From assembly GCF_947502895.1 (NCBI RefSeq), contig NZ_CANNBM010000009.1, forward strand, positions 11,304 to 75,303: a DNA stretch of 64,000 bases. Reading direction: 5' to 3'. The position numbers and the translations under genes are program-made. Origin of the DNA: an uncultured Sulfitobacter sp. (GTDB lineage Bacteria; Pseudomonadota; Alphaproteobacteria; Rhodobacterales; Rhodobacteraceae). The notes under the pieces were generated by a model. That model saw only the letters and a program-made list of their open reading frames with translations. It did not search any database and had not been told where the DNA came from. Of this stretch, positions 9,624 to 18,491 are shown piece by piece (the stretch's first letter is position 1; the number at the start of each line of letters is the position of its first letter).

Positions 9624-10270
9624 GCACAGAAGTGAAGTTGCGCGAGTTGATCTGCGTACTGGCGAAATCCATGTTTGACCGCGGGCTTACAGGGGGCAGC
9701 ACAGGCAATATCTCGGCGCGTACAGCGGATGGCGGGCTGCTGGTCAGCCCGACTGGCACCAGTTTTGGCCGGCTTGATCCTGCACGCCTCAGCCGATTTG
9801 ACGCGCAGGGTGTGTTGATTGAGGGCGATCCTCCGACCAAAGAAATGCCGCTGCACAGCGCGTTTTACGAGACACGGTCAACCGCCGGGGCGGTGGTGCA
9901 TCTGCACGCGTGCCATTCGGTGGCATTGTCGATGATGCCTGACGCGGATGAGGACAACTTTCTGCCGCCGCTGACGCCTTACGCGATTATGAAACTGGGG
10001 CGGGTCAAGTTGCTGCCGTTCTTCCTGCCGGGTGATCCCGCGATGGGGGATGCGGTGCGCGGCCTTGCGGGCAAACGCGCGGCAGTCATGCTGGCCAATC
10101 ACGGGCCGGTGGTTGCGGGCAAGGATATAGAAGCGGCCTGCAATGCGATTGAAGAGCTTGAGGATACCGCACGGCTTGCCATGATGACACGTGGTTTGTC
10201 ACCTCGCGCGTTGTCGGCGCGGCAGGTTCAGGATCTGGTGACAAAATTCGATGTGGAGTGGGATGCATGA
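9620..10270 (+). CDS. otnC: 3-oxo-tetronate 4-phosphate decarboxylase (class II aldolase/adducin family)
   Basis: The 216-residue protein shows the class II aldolase fold: GGSTGNISART (phosphate site, about 25-35), EMPLHSAFYETR (catalytic Glu and a His) and VVHLHACHS with the His-x-His zinc ligands, plus a further His in LANHGPVV. OtnC decarboxylates 3-oxotetronate 4-phosphate to dihydroxyacetone phosphate, linking the pathway to glycolysis. Its start overlaps otnK and its stop overlaps otnI, so the three are translationally coupled. Confidence 0.92.
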   Translation: MSTEVKLRELICVLAKSMFDRGLTGGSTGNISARTADGGLLVSPTGTSFGRLDPARLSRFDAQGVLIEGDPPTKEMPLHSAFYETRSTAGAVVHLHACHSVALSMMPDADEDNFLPPLTPYAIMKLGRVKLLPFFLPGDPAMGDAVRGLAGKRAAVMLANHGPVVAGKDIEAACNAIEELEDTARLAMMTRGLSPRALSARQVQDLVTKFDVEWDA

Positions 10271-11028
10271 AGTTTTCAGCCAATCTGGGGTTCCTATGGA
10301 ATGACCTGTCGCTGCCCGATGCCATCCGCGCGGCCAAGGCGGCGGGGTTTGACGCGGTCGAGTGTCATTGGCCCTACGACACGCCAGCATCGGATATTGC
10401 AGAGGCGCTTGCGGAAACGGGTCTGCCCATGCTGGGTCTGAACACCCGCAGGGGGAATGTCGCCAAAGGCGACAATGGACTGTCCGCTATCCCGGGCCGC
10501 GAGGACGAGGCGCGCGCGGCCATTGACGAGGCTGTCAGCTATGCCTGTGCCATTGGCGCGTTGAATATTCACGTCATGGCAGGTTTCGCTGCAGGTGATA
10601 CGGCAAAGCAAACCTTTGCGGCGGCACTTGGATATGCCTGCGAAAAGGCTGGCGCGCACGGGATTACGATTCTGATTGAGCCGTTGAATTCATACGATGC
10701 GCCAGACTATTTTCTGTCGACCACAGCCCAAGCTATAGACATGATCGCAGCCGTTGGTGCGCCCAATCTCAAGCTGATGTTTGATTGCTATCACGTGCAA
10801 CTGATGGAGGGGGATTTGACGCACAAGCTGCACAGCTTGCAACCGCATATTGGCCATATCCAGTTTGCCTCGGTGCCTGACCGTGGCCCGCCCGATCATG
10901 GGGAGGTGCACTATGCCCATGTTTTCGATGTCATTGCTGATCTTGGCTACACCGCCCCGTTGGGGGCCGAGTACAAGCCGACGATCCCTACAGACCAGAC
11001 GCTGGGCTGGCTAAAGCCCTATCGCTAA
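10267..11028 (+). CDS. otnI: 2-oxo-tetronate isomerase (hydroxypyruvate isomerase family)
   Basis: The 253-residue TIM-barrel sugar isomerase/endonuclease IV-like protein has metal-ligand segments around LIEPLNSYDAPDYF (Glu) and in HIQFASVPDRGPPDHGE (His, Glu). OtnI converts 2-oxotetronate from DenD/LtnD to 3-oxotetronate, the kinase substrate. I chose the ATG at 10267 because it overlaps the otnC stop as ATGA, like the other junctions; a GTG three codons earlier is also in frame. The gene ends in a 4-base tail-to-tail overlap with the convergent SDR gene. Confidence 0.9.
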   Translation: MKFSANLGFLWNDLSLPDAIRAAKAAGFDAVECHWPYDTPASDIAEALAETGLPMLGLNTRRGNVAKGDNGLSAIPGREDEARAAIDEAVSYACAIGALNIHVMAGFAAGDTAKQTFAAALGYACEKAGAHGITILIEPLNSYDAPDYFLSTTAQAIDMIAAVGAPNLKLMFDCYHVQLMEGDLTHKLHSLQPHIGHIQFASVPDRGPPDHGEVHYAHVFDVIADLGYTAPLGAEYKPTIPTDQTLGWLKPYR

Positions 11029-11792
11029 AGCGATGCTGTGATCCCGCCGTCCACATAAAGGGTGTGGCCGTTCACAAAGCTGGATGCGGCCGAGGATAGG
11101 AAGATTGCGGCGCCGACCAGTTCCTCCACATTGCCCCAACGGCCTGCAGGGGTGCGTTTGGCTAACCACGCGCTAAAATCAGGATCGGCCACCAGTGCCG
11201 CGTTCAGTGGAGTGTCGAAATACCCTGGTGCGATGGCGTTGCAGTTCAACCCGTGCTGCGCCCAATCGGTTGCCATGCCTTTTGTCAGGTTCCCCACGGC
11301 CCCTTTTGTCGCTGTGTAGGGTGCGATGCCTGGACGGGCGAGAGAGGTTTGCACGGACGCGATGTTGATGATTTTCCCACGCCCGCGCCCGATCATATGG
11401 CGTGCGACGGCTTGGCCCACGTGGAACACAGAGGCGATGTTGGTTTGCAGCAGCCGCTCGAACGCGTCTGCGGGAAAATCCTCCAGCGCTTCGCGGTGCT
11501 GCATGCCTGCGTTGTTGATCAGGATGTCGATCGCGCCGTGGTCCGCCTCAAACCCGTCTATGGCGGCGCGCACGCCTGCATGGTCGGTCGCGTCGAATGC
11601 CAGCTGATGCACGGTCGCGCCCTCTGCCTCCAGCTTGGCCGCCGCTTGGGAGAGTTTTGCCGCGTCGCGCCCGTTCAGGACAACTTCGGCACCTGCTGCC
11701 GCCAAGCCGCGCGCAAGGGCAAATCCGATCCCTTGGCTAGAGCCGGTGATGAGGGCGCGCAGGCCTGTCAGGTCAAACATTTGCAACGTCAT
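11025..11792 (-). CDS. SDR oxidoreductase, gluconate 5-dehydrogenase type
   Basis: The 255-residue classical SDR has TGSSQGIG at 16-23, NNAGMQHR at about 93-100, the Ser in NIASVQTS and Tyr159/Lys163 in YTATK. It resembles gluconate 5-dehydrogenase (IdnO/Gno), which interconverts gluconate and 5-ketogluconate. The frame stays open far upstream, but the ATG at 11792 is preceded by AAAGGA and begins the conserved region, so I use that start. It is divergent from the L-idonate dehydrogenase gene with a 72-base shared promoter region, which supports an idonate/ketogluconate role. Confidence 0.83.
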   Translation of the reverse strand: MTLQMFDLTGLRALITGSSQGIGFALARGLAAAGAEVVLNGRDAAKLSQAAAKLEAEGATVHQLAFDATDHAGVRAAIDGFEADHGAIDILINNAGMQHREALEDFPADAFERLLQTNIASVFHVGQAVARHMIGRGRGKIINIASVQTSLARPGIAPYTATKGAVGNLTKGMATDWAQHGLNCNAIAPGYFDTPLNAALVADPDFSAWLAKRTPAGRWGNVEELVGAAIFLSSAASSFVNGHTLYVDGGITASL

Positions 11793-11864
11793 GGCAGAAT
11801 TCCTTTGGTGGTTGGGGCAGAGTATCCGTATCTTGGGCGCAGTTGTATAGCGGAGAAATCGCCC

Positions 11865-12905
11865 ATGACGGCCCCCAATCAATCCATCGTTATTCACGCG
11901 GCGCATGATCTGCGCATCGAGGCGCGTGATGTGCCCACCCCCGCAGCGGGAGAGGTGCTGGTGGAGATGCAGGCAGGCGGCATCTGCGGCTCTGATCTGC
12001 ATTATTACAATCACGGCGGCTTTGGCCCGATCCAACTGCGCGAACCGATGGTGCTGGGCCATGAGGTGTCGGGCAGAATTGCGGCCTTGGGCGAGGGGGT
12101 TGATGGTTTGCATGTCGGGCAGCTTGTGTCTGTCTCGCCCTCGCGGCCTTGTCAGGCTTGCACATATTGTCTGCGCGGGCAGCAAAACCATTGCCTGAAT
12201 ATGCGGTTCTATGGCAGTGCCATGCCTTTCCCGCATATCCAAGGTGCGTTCCAGCAAAGGCTGGTTGCACAGGCCAGCCAATGTGTACCAGCTGATGGGC
12301 TTACCCCGGCCCAAGCTGCCATGGCCGAGCCTTTGGCAGTCTGTCTGCATGCAATCAGACAAGCTGGCGATATGGTCGGCAAGACGGTTTTGATTACGGG
12401 TTGTGGCCCTATCGGATGTCTTAGCATCCTTGCGGCACGCCGCGCAGGGGCCGCTGCGATTATTGCCACGGATTTATCGGACTATACTTTGTCACTGGCG
12501 CGCAGCTGCGGCGCGGATCACGCGCTGAATACCGCCATGCAGTCAGAGGCGCTTGGTCCGTATCAAACGGACAAGGGCCAGATTGACGTACATCTAGAAT
12601 GCTCAGGCGCGGCACCGGCTCTGGCATCTGGGGTGGCGTGTCTGAAGCCCGGTGGTGTGTTGGTGCAGCTGGGGCTGGGAGGTGACATGACAGTTCCCAT
12701 GCAGGCTATGACTGCCAAAGAGATCACGCTGCGCGGCTCGTTCCGCTTTCACAGTGAATTTGCGACTGCTGTCGCGATGATGCAATCCGGTCTGATACAG
12801 GTTGATCCGCTTATCACCCACAGCTTTGCCATCAGCGATTGCATGAATGCGTTTGAAACAGCCAGCGACCGTAGTCGTGCGATGAAAGTGCAATTGGTAT
12901 TCTAG
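11865..12905 (+). CDS. Zinc-dependent L-idonate 5-dehydrogenase-like alcohol dehydrogenase (MDR family)
   Basis: The 346-residue medium-chain dehydrogenase has the catalytic zinc ligands Cys41 and His66/Glu67 (GHE). The structural zinc cysteines are at about 96, 99, 102 and 110, and the cofactor loop GCGPIGC is at about 179-185. It is closest to L-idonate 5-dehydrogenase (IdnD), which gives 5-ketogluconate, the substrate of the divergent gluconate 5-dehydrogenase. The frame is open upstream, but the start used follows a GGAG-type site at 11851 and matches the family N-terminus. The PhyH gene follows nine bases later. Confidence 0.85.
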   Translation: MTAPNQSIVIHAAHDLRIEARDVPTPAAGEVLVEMQAGGICGSDLHYYNHGGFGPIQLREPMVLGHEVSGRIAALGEGVDGLHVGQLVSVSPSRPCQACTYCLRGQQNHCLNMRFYGSAMPFPHIQGAFQQRLVAQASQCVPADGLTPAQAAMAEPLAVCLHAIRQAGDMVGKTVLITGCGPIGCLSILAARRAGAAAIIATDLSDYTLSLARSCGADHALNTAMQSEALGPYQTDKGQIDVHLECSGAAPALASGVACLKPGGVLVQLGLGGDMTVPMQAMTAKEITLRGSFRFHSEFATAVAMMQSGLIQVDPLITHSFAISDCMNAFETASDRSRAMKVQLVF

Positions 12906-12914
12906 GAGGGTTCC

Positions 12915-13736
12915 ATGACCTTGACCGCAAACGAAGTGGCGGCTGCTTATGCCGAGAACGGCTTTGTCGCTCCGATAGATATTATGTCGGCGAATGAGGC
13001 GCGGGCCTTGCGTGATGATTTTGAACAAGCTGAGCGGGAACTGGCGCAGGACGCGGAAAAACTGAAATTGCTCTACAGTTATCCCGACCGGTTGCTGCCC
13101 CGTTTTGATGCGCTAATCCGTCACCCGAAAATGATCGCGGCCGCTTCTGCCGCCCTTGGCCCCGACCTGATGGTCTGGAGCGGCAGCCTTTTCGTTAAAG
13201 AGGCACGCTCGCCCAAGATCGTGTCATGGCATCAGGACCTGACCTATTGGGGACTGGACAGCGCAGAGGAGACGACCTGCTGGATCGCCCTGTCTCATGC
13301 TTCGGTTGAGAGCGGGTGTATGAAATTTGTCGCGGGCAGCCACAAAACCCGCATTGTGCCGCATGTGGATACCTTCAGCGATAATAACCTTTTGTCGCGC
13401 GGCCAAGAGATTGCCGTGGATGTCGATGAAGCAGACGCCGTGCCAGCCCCGCTGCGGGCGGGGCAAGCCTCGTTGCACCACGGGCATTTGTTCCATGCCT
13501 CTGGCCCGAACACGACGGATGATCGCAGGATCGGGGCGGCTGTTCGCTACATCACGCCAGCGATGAAGCAGCAAGGCGGTGTGAAATCTCTTGTCGCCCA
13601 TGTGGCGGAATCGGATGCCTACGGACACTTCGAAGTTGCGGGCGCCCCGAAAGGCAGGCTGCACCCTGATGACTTCGCGATGTGCCGCCAAGATGCACTG
13701 CGTAAACAGGCGATTCTGTTTGAAGGGGTAGAGTAG
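12915..13736 (+). CDS. Phytanoyl-CoA dioxygenase (PhyH)-family Fe(II)/2-oxoglutarate oxygenase
   Basis: The 273-residue protein shows the non-haem iron facial triad: His106 and Asp108 in WHQDLTYW and the distal His194 in HLFHASGPN. An Arg (RRIG or AVRY, about 205-211) is suited to bind 2-oxoglutarate. PhyH enzymes hydroxylate many small molecules, so the substrate is not predictable. A GGAGGG ribosome site precedes the ATG and only nine bases separate it from the idonate dehydrogenase, so the two are probably co-transcribed. That suggests oxidation of a sugar-acid-derived or osmolyte-like substrate; this is speculative. Confidence 0.85.
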   Translation: MTLTANEVAAAYAENGFVAPIDIMSANEARALRDDFEQAERELAQDAEKLKLLYSYPDRLLPRFDALIRHPKMIAAASAALGPDLMVWSGSLFVKEARSPKIVSWHQDLTYWGLDSAEETTCWIALSHASVESGCMKFVAGSHKTRIVPHVDTFSDNNLLSRGQEIAVDVDEADAVPAPLRAGQASLHHGHLFHASGPNTTDDRRIGAAVRYITPAMKQQGGVKSLVAHVAESDAYGHFEVAGAPKGRLHPDDFAMCRQDALRKQAILFEGVE

Positions 13737-13809
13737 CCGACGGTGGTTTAGGTTTTCATTTCGTGGGCAACCCACTAAGCTTTGTACAAAAGGATCGAAG
13801 GGACCCTAA

Positions 13810-14325
13810 ATGAATAGTGCAAAACCGCAGGTCGGGGTCGCTGTTGCGCCCACAAGCTTTGCCCATGTTGACGGCAGCACGCGCGTGATTGGGGGGACAA
13901 AAGACCGCTGGAGTATCTTGTTTGTCTACCGCGGCAAACACTGCCCGCGCTGCAAACGCTATCTGAACAAATTGAATGCAGCGCTGGCCGATTGGACGGC
14001 AAAAATGGATGTGATCGTAGTTTCTGCCGATACGCGTGAAAAGGCCTTGGCAGATCAGGCGGAGTTCGGATGGACGTTTGATCTGTGTTACGGAATGACC
14101 GAGCCGCAGATGAGGGCCTTGGGCCTGTACGTCTCTGACCCGCTTTCCGAGGCAGAGACGGATACCCGTTTTGCAGAGCCAGGTACATTTGCGATGCGCC
14201 CTGACGGCACGCTTATGTTGGTGGATGTTTCAAATGGCCCTGCATCCCGTCCTGATTTGGAAGAGCTATTGGATGGGATGATCTTTAACATCGACAACGA
14301 CCGCCCCGTTCGGGGCACGGCGTAG
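13810..14325 (+). CDS. Peroxiredoxin-like redoxin (AhpC/TSA family)
   Basis: The 171-residue thioredoxin-fold protein has a CPRC motif (Cys45, Cys48) in FVYRGKHCPRCKRYL, followed by a short helix and VIVVSADTREKA. The final PGTFAMRPDGTLMLVDV segment has the cis-proline-like region of AhpC/TSA proteins. It probably reduces peroxides or disulfides in the cytoplasm, as no signal peptide is visible. An AAGGGA site precedes the ATG. It stands alone, convergent with the histidine-kinase operon; the link to its neighbours is unknown. Confidence 0.82.
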   Translation: MNSAKPQVGVAVAPTSFAHVDGSTRVIGGTKDRWSILFVYRGKHCPRCKRYLNKLNAALADWTAKMDVIVVSADTREKALADQAEFGWTFDLCYGMTEPQMRALGLYVSDPLSEAETDTRFAEPGTFAMRPDGTLMLVDVSNGPASRPDLEELLDGMIFNIDNDRPVRGTA

Positions 14326-14388
14326 TATCAGCTGACAGCAAAGCTGTTGGAGCGGTCAAAGCCGCCCGTATGTCTGAAACCCAAAATA

Positions 14389-14411
14389 GGTCAGGGCAAA
14401 ATGCTCTGGCC
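14389..14411 (+). terminator. Candidate hairpin terminator after the redoxin gene
   Basis: GGTCAGGGC pairs with GCTCTGGCC across a 5-base AAAAT loop (nine pairs, two of them G-U). It is followed by a short TGTTT stretch, 64 bases after the redoxin stop, in the space between convergent genes. The U-tract is poor, so this is tentative. Confidence 0.35.
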
Positions 14412-14550
14412 TGTTTAAGAAGGGCGCTTTTGTCTTGCCTGGGGGGCAATCGCAACGGCCGAGCCATGCCCTGCTGCCACATCGGAACTGGGCAGCCTTT
14501 TCGGACGAAAGCCGACTGCGATTGGTTTGCGAAGCAGCATGATCAACCGA

Positions 14551-17082
14551 TCATTGAAGCCGCAAAAGAGACTTCGTTTCCGCCCACACGCCAGAGAGAT
14601 TTTGGATCGCAGTATCCATTGCCCGAGTGTCAGCCACCTTGGCAGAGTTCTCGACCTTGTTTAACGAATTCCGCAACTCGGTAGCCCCGAGGGTCGCAGC
14701 ACTTCCTGACATCTTATGCGCTAACCCAACGGTTTCCTCTAAGGGCAGGTCTGTGGACAGGGACACCAGAGCGCGGTCCATTTCTTCGACAAACCGCGCT
14801 ATCAATTTTCGTGTTGCGACACCACCCAAGGCTTCTTTCATTTCGGTCAAGTGCGCTGGATTTACGAGTGTCGCAGATACGTCTGGCTGTTTCGTAGCCC
14901 TACTTGTCTGGCTTGTGAATTGCGTGATCACATTGATCAATCCCGCACGTGAAAGGGGCTTGGTCACAATATCATTCATACCGTCTTCTAAAAATGCCTG
15001 TTGTTCCTCTGCCATCGCATTTGCGGTGAGTGCCACAATAGGTGTCTTTGCACAGGGACCGTTTGAGGCCCGAATTGCCCGTGTTGCAGTGCGGCCGTCC
15101 ATCACAGGCATGCTGATATCCATCAGGATCAGATCAAAGAACTGCTTTGCAGCAAGGTCTACAGCGATCTGCCCGTTATGGGCCTCGGTGATGGTATGGC
15201 CTTGTGCAGTTATCATCTCGCTGGCGACCATGCGGTTAATCTCGTTGTCCTCTACCAGCAGAATATGCGCCGACGGTAAATCGGCAGGATGATGGGAAGT
15301 CTGGTCCAATGATACGGGTGCCACAGCCGGTTCGACAGGAAAGCGGACAGTGAACACGCTTCCTTTTCCTTCCGCGCTCTGCACATCAATGGTGCCACCC
15401 ATCGCCTTCACAAACCGCAACGCGATCCCAAGACCCAGCCCAGTTCCGCCGACATCACGGTCATACGAGGCATCGCCCGTCATGAAATCATCAAATATCT
15501 GCGACTTAAGCGCTGCATTCATCCCGATGCCCGTATCCCTGATGGTCAGTTGCACATCAGGGGAGGACGTGATGTCTCCGATAATCTGAGCAGTCACCGT
15601 AATCTGGCCGCAGCGTGTAAATTTGATTGCGTTCCCGATAATGTTCATCAGCACATGCTGGATGCGCTCTTTGTCTGCCAAAATCCAATCACTTGGCGCA
15701 CCTGACCACGACCAGGAAAGGTTCGTGTCATTTGCTGCAGCAGCGCCGCTTTGGCTATCTACAATATCTTGTAGCAGTGTGCTGAGGTTCATTACGGCAG
15801 GCCGCAGTTGTAGTTTGCCGGCGTCATATTTCGTAATGTCCAAAACGTCCGAGATATGGCTCATCAGTAGTCTGCCGGAGGTATCCATATTTTTGATATA
15901 CTGCGACTGCTTGGCATCTAGGGGGGTGTCTCTCAAGAGGCTCAGGTTCCCCAATAGGCCATTCAACGGCGTGCGGATTTCATGGCTCATCGTCGCCAGA
16001 AAATCAGTTTTGGCCTTTTCCCCCGCCAGCGCACGATCCCGTGCCGCCACAAGGTTTTCTTCCGCAGCAATACGGTGCGAGATATCGCGCAAAAACGAAA
16101 TGAATATTTCGCCCTCTTCGGTTTCGGCAGACTGGATCGCGAACTCTATCGGAAAAATTTCGCCATTGGCACGCTTGGCTTCAAGCTTGATCCGGCCTTT
16201 GCCAACAACCCGTTTTTCACCACTCTCGCGCATGCGCACCATACCCGCATCATGGGCAGCGCGGTGGTGGTCAGGGACGATCAGCGCGCCCAAATCACTC
16301 CCTATTGCATCTTCGGCGCTGTAGCCAAACATCTGCACTGCCGCCGCGTTGAAATCCAAAACCAGCCCGTCATCGTCACACACAATGACAGCGTCCAATG
16401 CGGTGCCCGTGACAACGTTCAACCGTTTGCTGGTCTGGATTGCTTTCAAGCGCCGTCGCACATTCTGGCGGTTCAGAAAGCCAAGATAGAGCGAGAAAAC
16501 AAGCAGAGTAAGCAGCAGTAAAGCAACGCCAGTTGCCAGTTGGAATAACGTGTCAAAGACCCGCTCGCGCCGCGCGTCTGAATTGGTCGCGAAAAAATTC
16601 AGACCACTGTTGGCGAGTTTTCGTACATTGCCACGAACCTCTCGCGCCGCTTCGGAAAGAACGGGGAGAGACGCCGCAAGAACTTCATCGGAGGCATCAA
16701 TTGTGGGTACGCTCTGTGCGAGAAATGTCTGTATCGCGGTGAGGTTGTCTGAGAACGCAGGCACTTCGCGAACGGGCGCATATATCGACGCTTGGGCGAG
16801 TGTTTGAACACGGCTGTAGAAGATATCAAAACTGCGACGCATCTGCACGAGGTCAGGATCGCTGTCGCGCAGTCCGGCATCAAGACTGATCTCGAATTCA
16901 AGAAATTCAACTTCGGCTTGGGACAGGGTCCATTGGACATTGTCCGACGTAGCCGAGTTAAGGAGGCGCAGATCACGCGCGACATTTACGGTAAGAAACG
17001 CAATCGCAAAAAAACCGACCAGCCCTAGCAAGACAGTCATGATCAAGCGATTGCGGAAGTCCTTCTTTTTCGATTGTGACAC
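14551..17082 (-). CDS. Membrane-bound hybrid histidine kinase (PAS-HisKA-HATPase-REC-Hpt)
   Basis: The 843-residue sensor has two membrane segments (about 14-33 and 183-203) enclosing a ~150-residue periplasmic domain. Next come a PAS domain (about 228-335) and a HisKA motif FLATMSHEIRTPLNG with phospho-His at about 367. A HATPase (NIIGNAIKF, DTGIGM, GGTGLGLGI), a receiver with Asp at about 655 (LILMDISMPVMDG) and an Hpt with His at about 789 (LAHKMSGSAATLG) complete the phosphorelay, as in ArcB/BarA-like kinases. I prefer the GTG at 17082 because CAGGAG lies six bases upstream; an ATG 45 bases earlier is in frame. It is co-transcribed with the small secreted protein upstream. Confidence 0.9.
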   Translation of the reverse strand: MSQSKKKDFRNRLIMTVLLGLVGFFAIAFLTVNVARDLRLLNSATSDNVQWTLSQAEVEFLEFEISLDAGLRDSDPDLVQMRRSFDIFYSRVQTLAQASIYAPVREVPAFSDNLTAIQTFLAQSVPTIDASDEVLAASLPVLSEAAREVRGNVRKLANSGLNFFATNSDARRERVFDTLFQLATGVALLLLTLLVFSLYLGFLNRQNVRRRLKAIQTSKRLNVVTGTALDAVIVCDDDGLVLDFNAAAVQMFGYSAEDAIGSDLGALIVPDHHRAAHDAGMVRMRESGEKRVVGKGRIKLEAKRANGEIFPIEFAIQSAETEEGEIFISFLRDISHRIAAEENLVAARDRALAGEKAKTDFLATMSHEIRTPLNGLLGNLSLLRDTPLDAKQSQYIKNMDTSGRLLMSHISDVLDITKYDAGKLQLRPAVMNLSTLLQDIVDSQSGAAAANDTNLSWSWSGAPSDWILADKERIQHVLMNIIGNAIKFTRCGQITVTAQIIGDITSSPDVQLTIRDTGIGMNAALKSQIFDDFMTGDASYDRDVGGTGLGLGIALRFVKAMGGTIDVQSAEGKGSVFTVRFPVEPAVAPVSLDQTSHHPADLPSAHILLVEDNEINRMVASEMITAQGHTITEAHNGQIAVDLAAKQFFDLILMDISMPVMDGRTATRAIRASNGPCAKTPIVALTANAMAEEQQAFLEDGMNDIVTKPLSRAGLINVITQFTSQTSRATKQPDVSATLVNPAHLTEMKEALGGVATRKLIARFVEEMDRALVSLSTDLPLEETVGLAHKMSGSAATLGATELRNSLNKVENSAKVADTRAMDTAIQNLSGVWAETKSLLRLQ

Positions 17083-17134
17083 CGGATACTCCTGCAATTG
17101 AGGCAAAGTATCAGCTTTGCGCCGCAATCAAAAC

Positions 17135-17641
17135 TCAGTCCACGGCCTCAATACGGTCCAATTGCCATATGCTGCGCGAATAGATGACTTCGGTACGGTA
17201 ATCAGAGTTGTCATCATAAGGATATACCAGCCATAGCGGCCCTTTATCGCGTACAGACATCGTCTCGCCGTTCAGGCGGTATGCCACGATGGGGCCACCT
17301 TCAACAGCGTCGGTCAGCGGCACTTCGACGGTATAGTCATTGATTGCGGTGGCACGCAATGTCTCGCCCGTGATGCCCAATGCCTGTACCAGCACGGCAA
17401 GCGAGACGCCTTCAAAGGTCTGCTTGCCCTCGGTCCAGATTGTCGAAGTCTCGATTGTGGTCTGTTCAAGTGCTTGCAGCAGGTCGAGGTCGAGCAGTGC
17501 TGCCCCTTCCCCGTTCGTCTGCTCCAGATTGCCCGTCACAGTCAGCATAACGTCACCTGTCGGTGCCGCCATATCTTGGGCCCAGGCGGGAGCAGATAGA
17601 CAAGTTATGATTGAGATCGCTTGAAGAGTAGTGCGCAACAT
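17135..17641 (-). CDS. Secreted oxidoreductase molybdopterin-binding-fold protein, probable sensor partner
   Basis: The 168-residue protein has a clear signal peptide cut after about residue 21 (SAPAWAQD). Its mature part follows the pattern of the sulfite-oxidase/YedY Moco domain: FEGVSLAVLVQALG, an NDYTVEVPLTDA segment, and NGETMSVRDKGPLWLVYPYD. The mature protein contains no cysteine at all, so it lacks the residue that binds molybdenum in catalytic members; a ligand-binding role is more likely. It sits 52 bases upstream of the histidine-kinase gene on the same strand, so it may be a periplasmic accessory to that sensor. Confidence 0.7.
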   Translation of the reverse strand: MLRTTLQAISIITCLSAPAWAQDMAAPTGDVMLTVTGNLEQTNGEGAALLDLDLLQALEQTTIETSTIWTEGKQTFEGVSLAVLVQALGITGETLRATAINDYTVEVPLTDAVEGGPIVAYRLNGETMSVRDKGPLWLVYPYDDNSDYRTEVIYSRSIWQLDRIEAVD

Positions 17642-17861
17642 CGGGTCATCCTTTTTCGTTTCTACCCTCGGTATAGAACATTCGGGATTGATGCACCTGT
17701 AGCAGGGGGATAGGTTCCTATCCTTTCGGATAGGTAGGCGGAGGACCGTTCCACATCCCTCTGACGGACGATAAGCTGCGCGGCGCCACTATTATGCTGC
17801 CATTGCAATATAAAAACGTCTAAGTGTATCGCTTAAGGTGCAGGCAACACAGGAGGCCGTG

Positions 17862-18476
17862 ATGCGCGTATTGATTGCAGACGACCATGATTTGCTACGC
17901 GATACGCTGGTCCTTTTTCTCGAAGCGCAGGGCGATATCGAGACTCGGACAGCTGGAGATTTGTCTGGCGCGCATAAGTTGATCCAAAGCGAAGCGCGCT
18001 TTGATTTGATCCTTCTTGATCTCAATATGCCAGGCATGAACGGTCTTGACGGGCTCAAGCAGACGATTGCGATGCAGGACGGGCAGCGGGTTGCGTTGCT
18101 TTCTGGTGAGGCGACAAAAGAAATTGCCGAGCAGGCGTTGGAAGCGGGAGCGGCTGGCTTTGTGCCTAAGACGCTGCCTGCCAAATCTATGATCAATGCG
18201 GTAAAATTTATGGCGATGGGAGAGCAATACGCCCCCATTGATTTCATGACGGCTGTAGAGGAAAGCCCCGAACATCCGCTGGCGCAAAAGCTGACACCAC
18301 GGGAATTGCAGGTGCTTAAAGGGCTGACCGAGGGCAAATCCAACAAGGAAATCGCCCGCGATCTTGATCTCACCGAACCCACGGTCAAGCTGCACATGAA
18401 GACGCTCTACAGAAAGCTGGACGCGGCAAACCGCACCCAAGCGGCCCTTATTGCGCGCGAAGCTGGGTTGTTCTGA
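17862..18476 (+). CDS. LuxR-family response regulator (REC-HTH)
   Basis: The 204-residue protein has a receiver domain with acidic pocket Asp7/Asp8, phospho-Asp53 (LILLDLNMPGMNG) and Lys103, then a LuxR-type helix-turn-helix (about 143-200, LTPRELQVLKGLTEGKSNKEIARDL region). The ATG at 17862 is chosen because AGGAGG lies five bases upstream; a GTG eight codons earlier is unlikely. It is divergent from the kinase operon and convergent with the polysaccharide operon. It is therefore the natural output partner of the hybrid kinase and a possible regulator of that operon; both links are positional inferences. Confidence 0.9.
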   Translation: MRVLIADDHDLLRDTLVLFLEAQGDIETRTAGDLSGAHKLIQSEARFDLILLDLNMPGMNGLDGLKQTIAMQDGQRVALLSGEATKEIAEQALEAGAAGFVPKTLPAKSMINAVKFMAMGEQYAPIDFMTAVEESPEHPLAQKLTPRELQVLKGLTEGKSNKEIARDLDLTEPTVKLHMKTLYRKLDAANRTQAALIAREAGLF

Positions 18477-18491
18477 GCGTCCTCAACAAGG

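Noticed and set aside
11253..11864. Plus-strand extension in front of the idonate dehydrogenase
   Set aside because: It is the shadow of the minus-strand SDR gene; the family N-terminus begins at 11865.
11793..12362. Long minus-strand extension in front of the gluconate 5-dehydrogenase-like gene
   Set aside because: It is antisense to the idonate dehydrogenase, has no conserved residues, and the ATG at 11792 has its own ribosome site.
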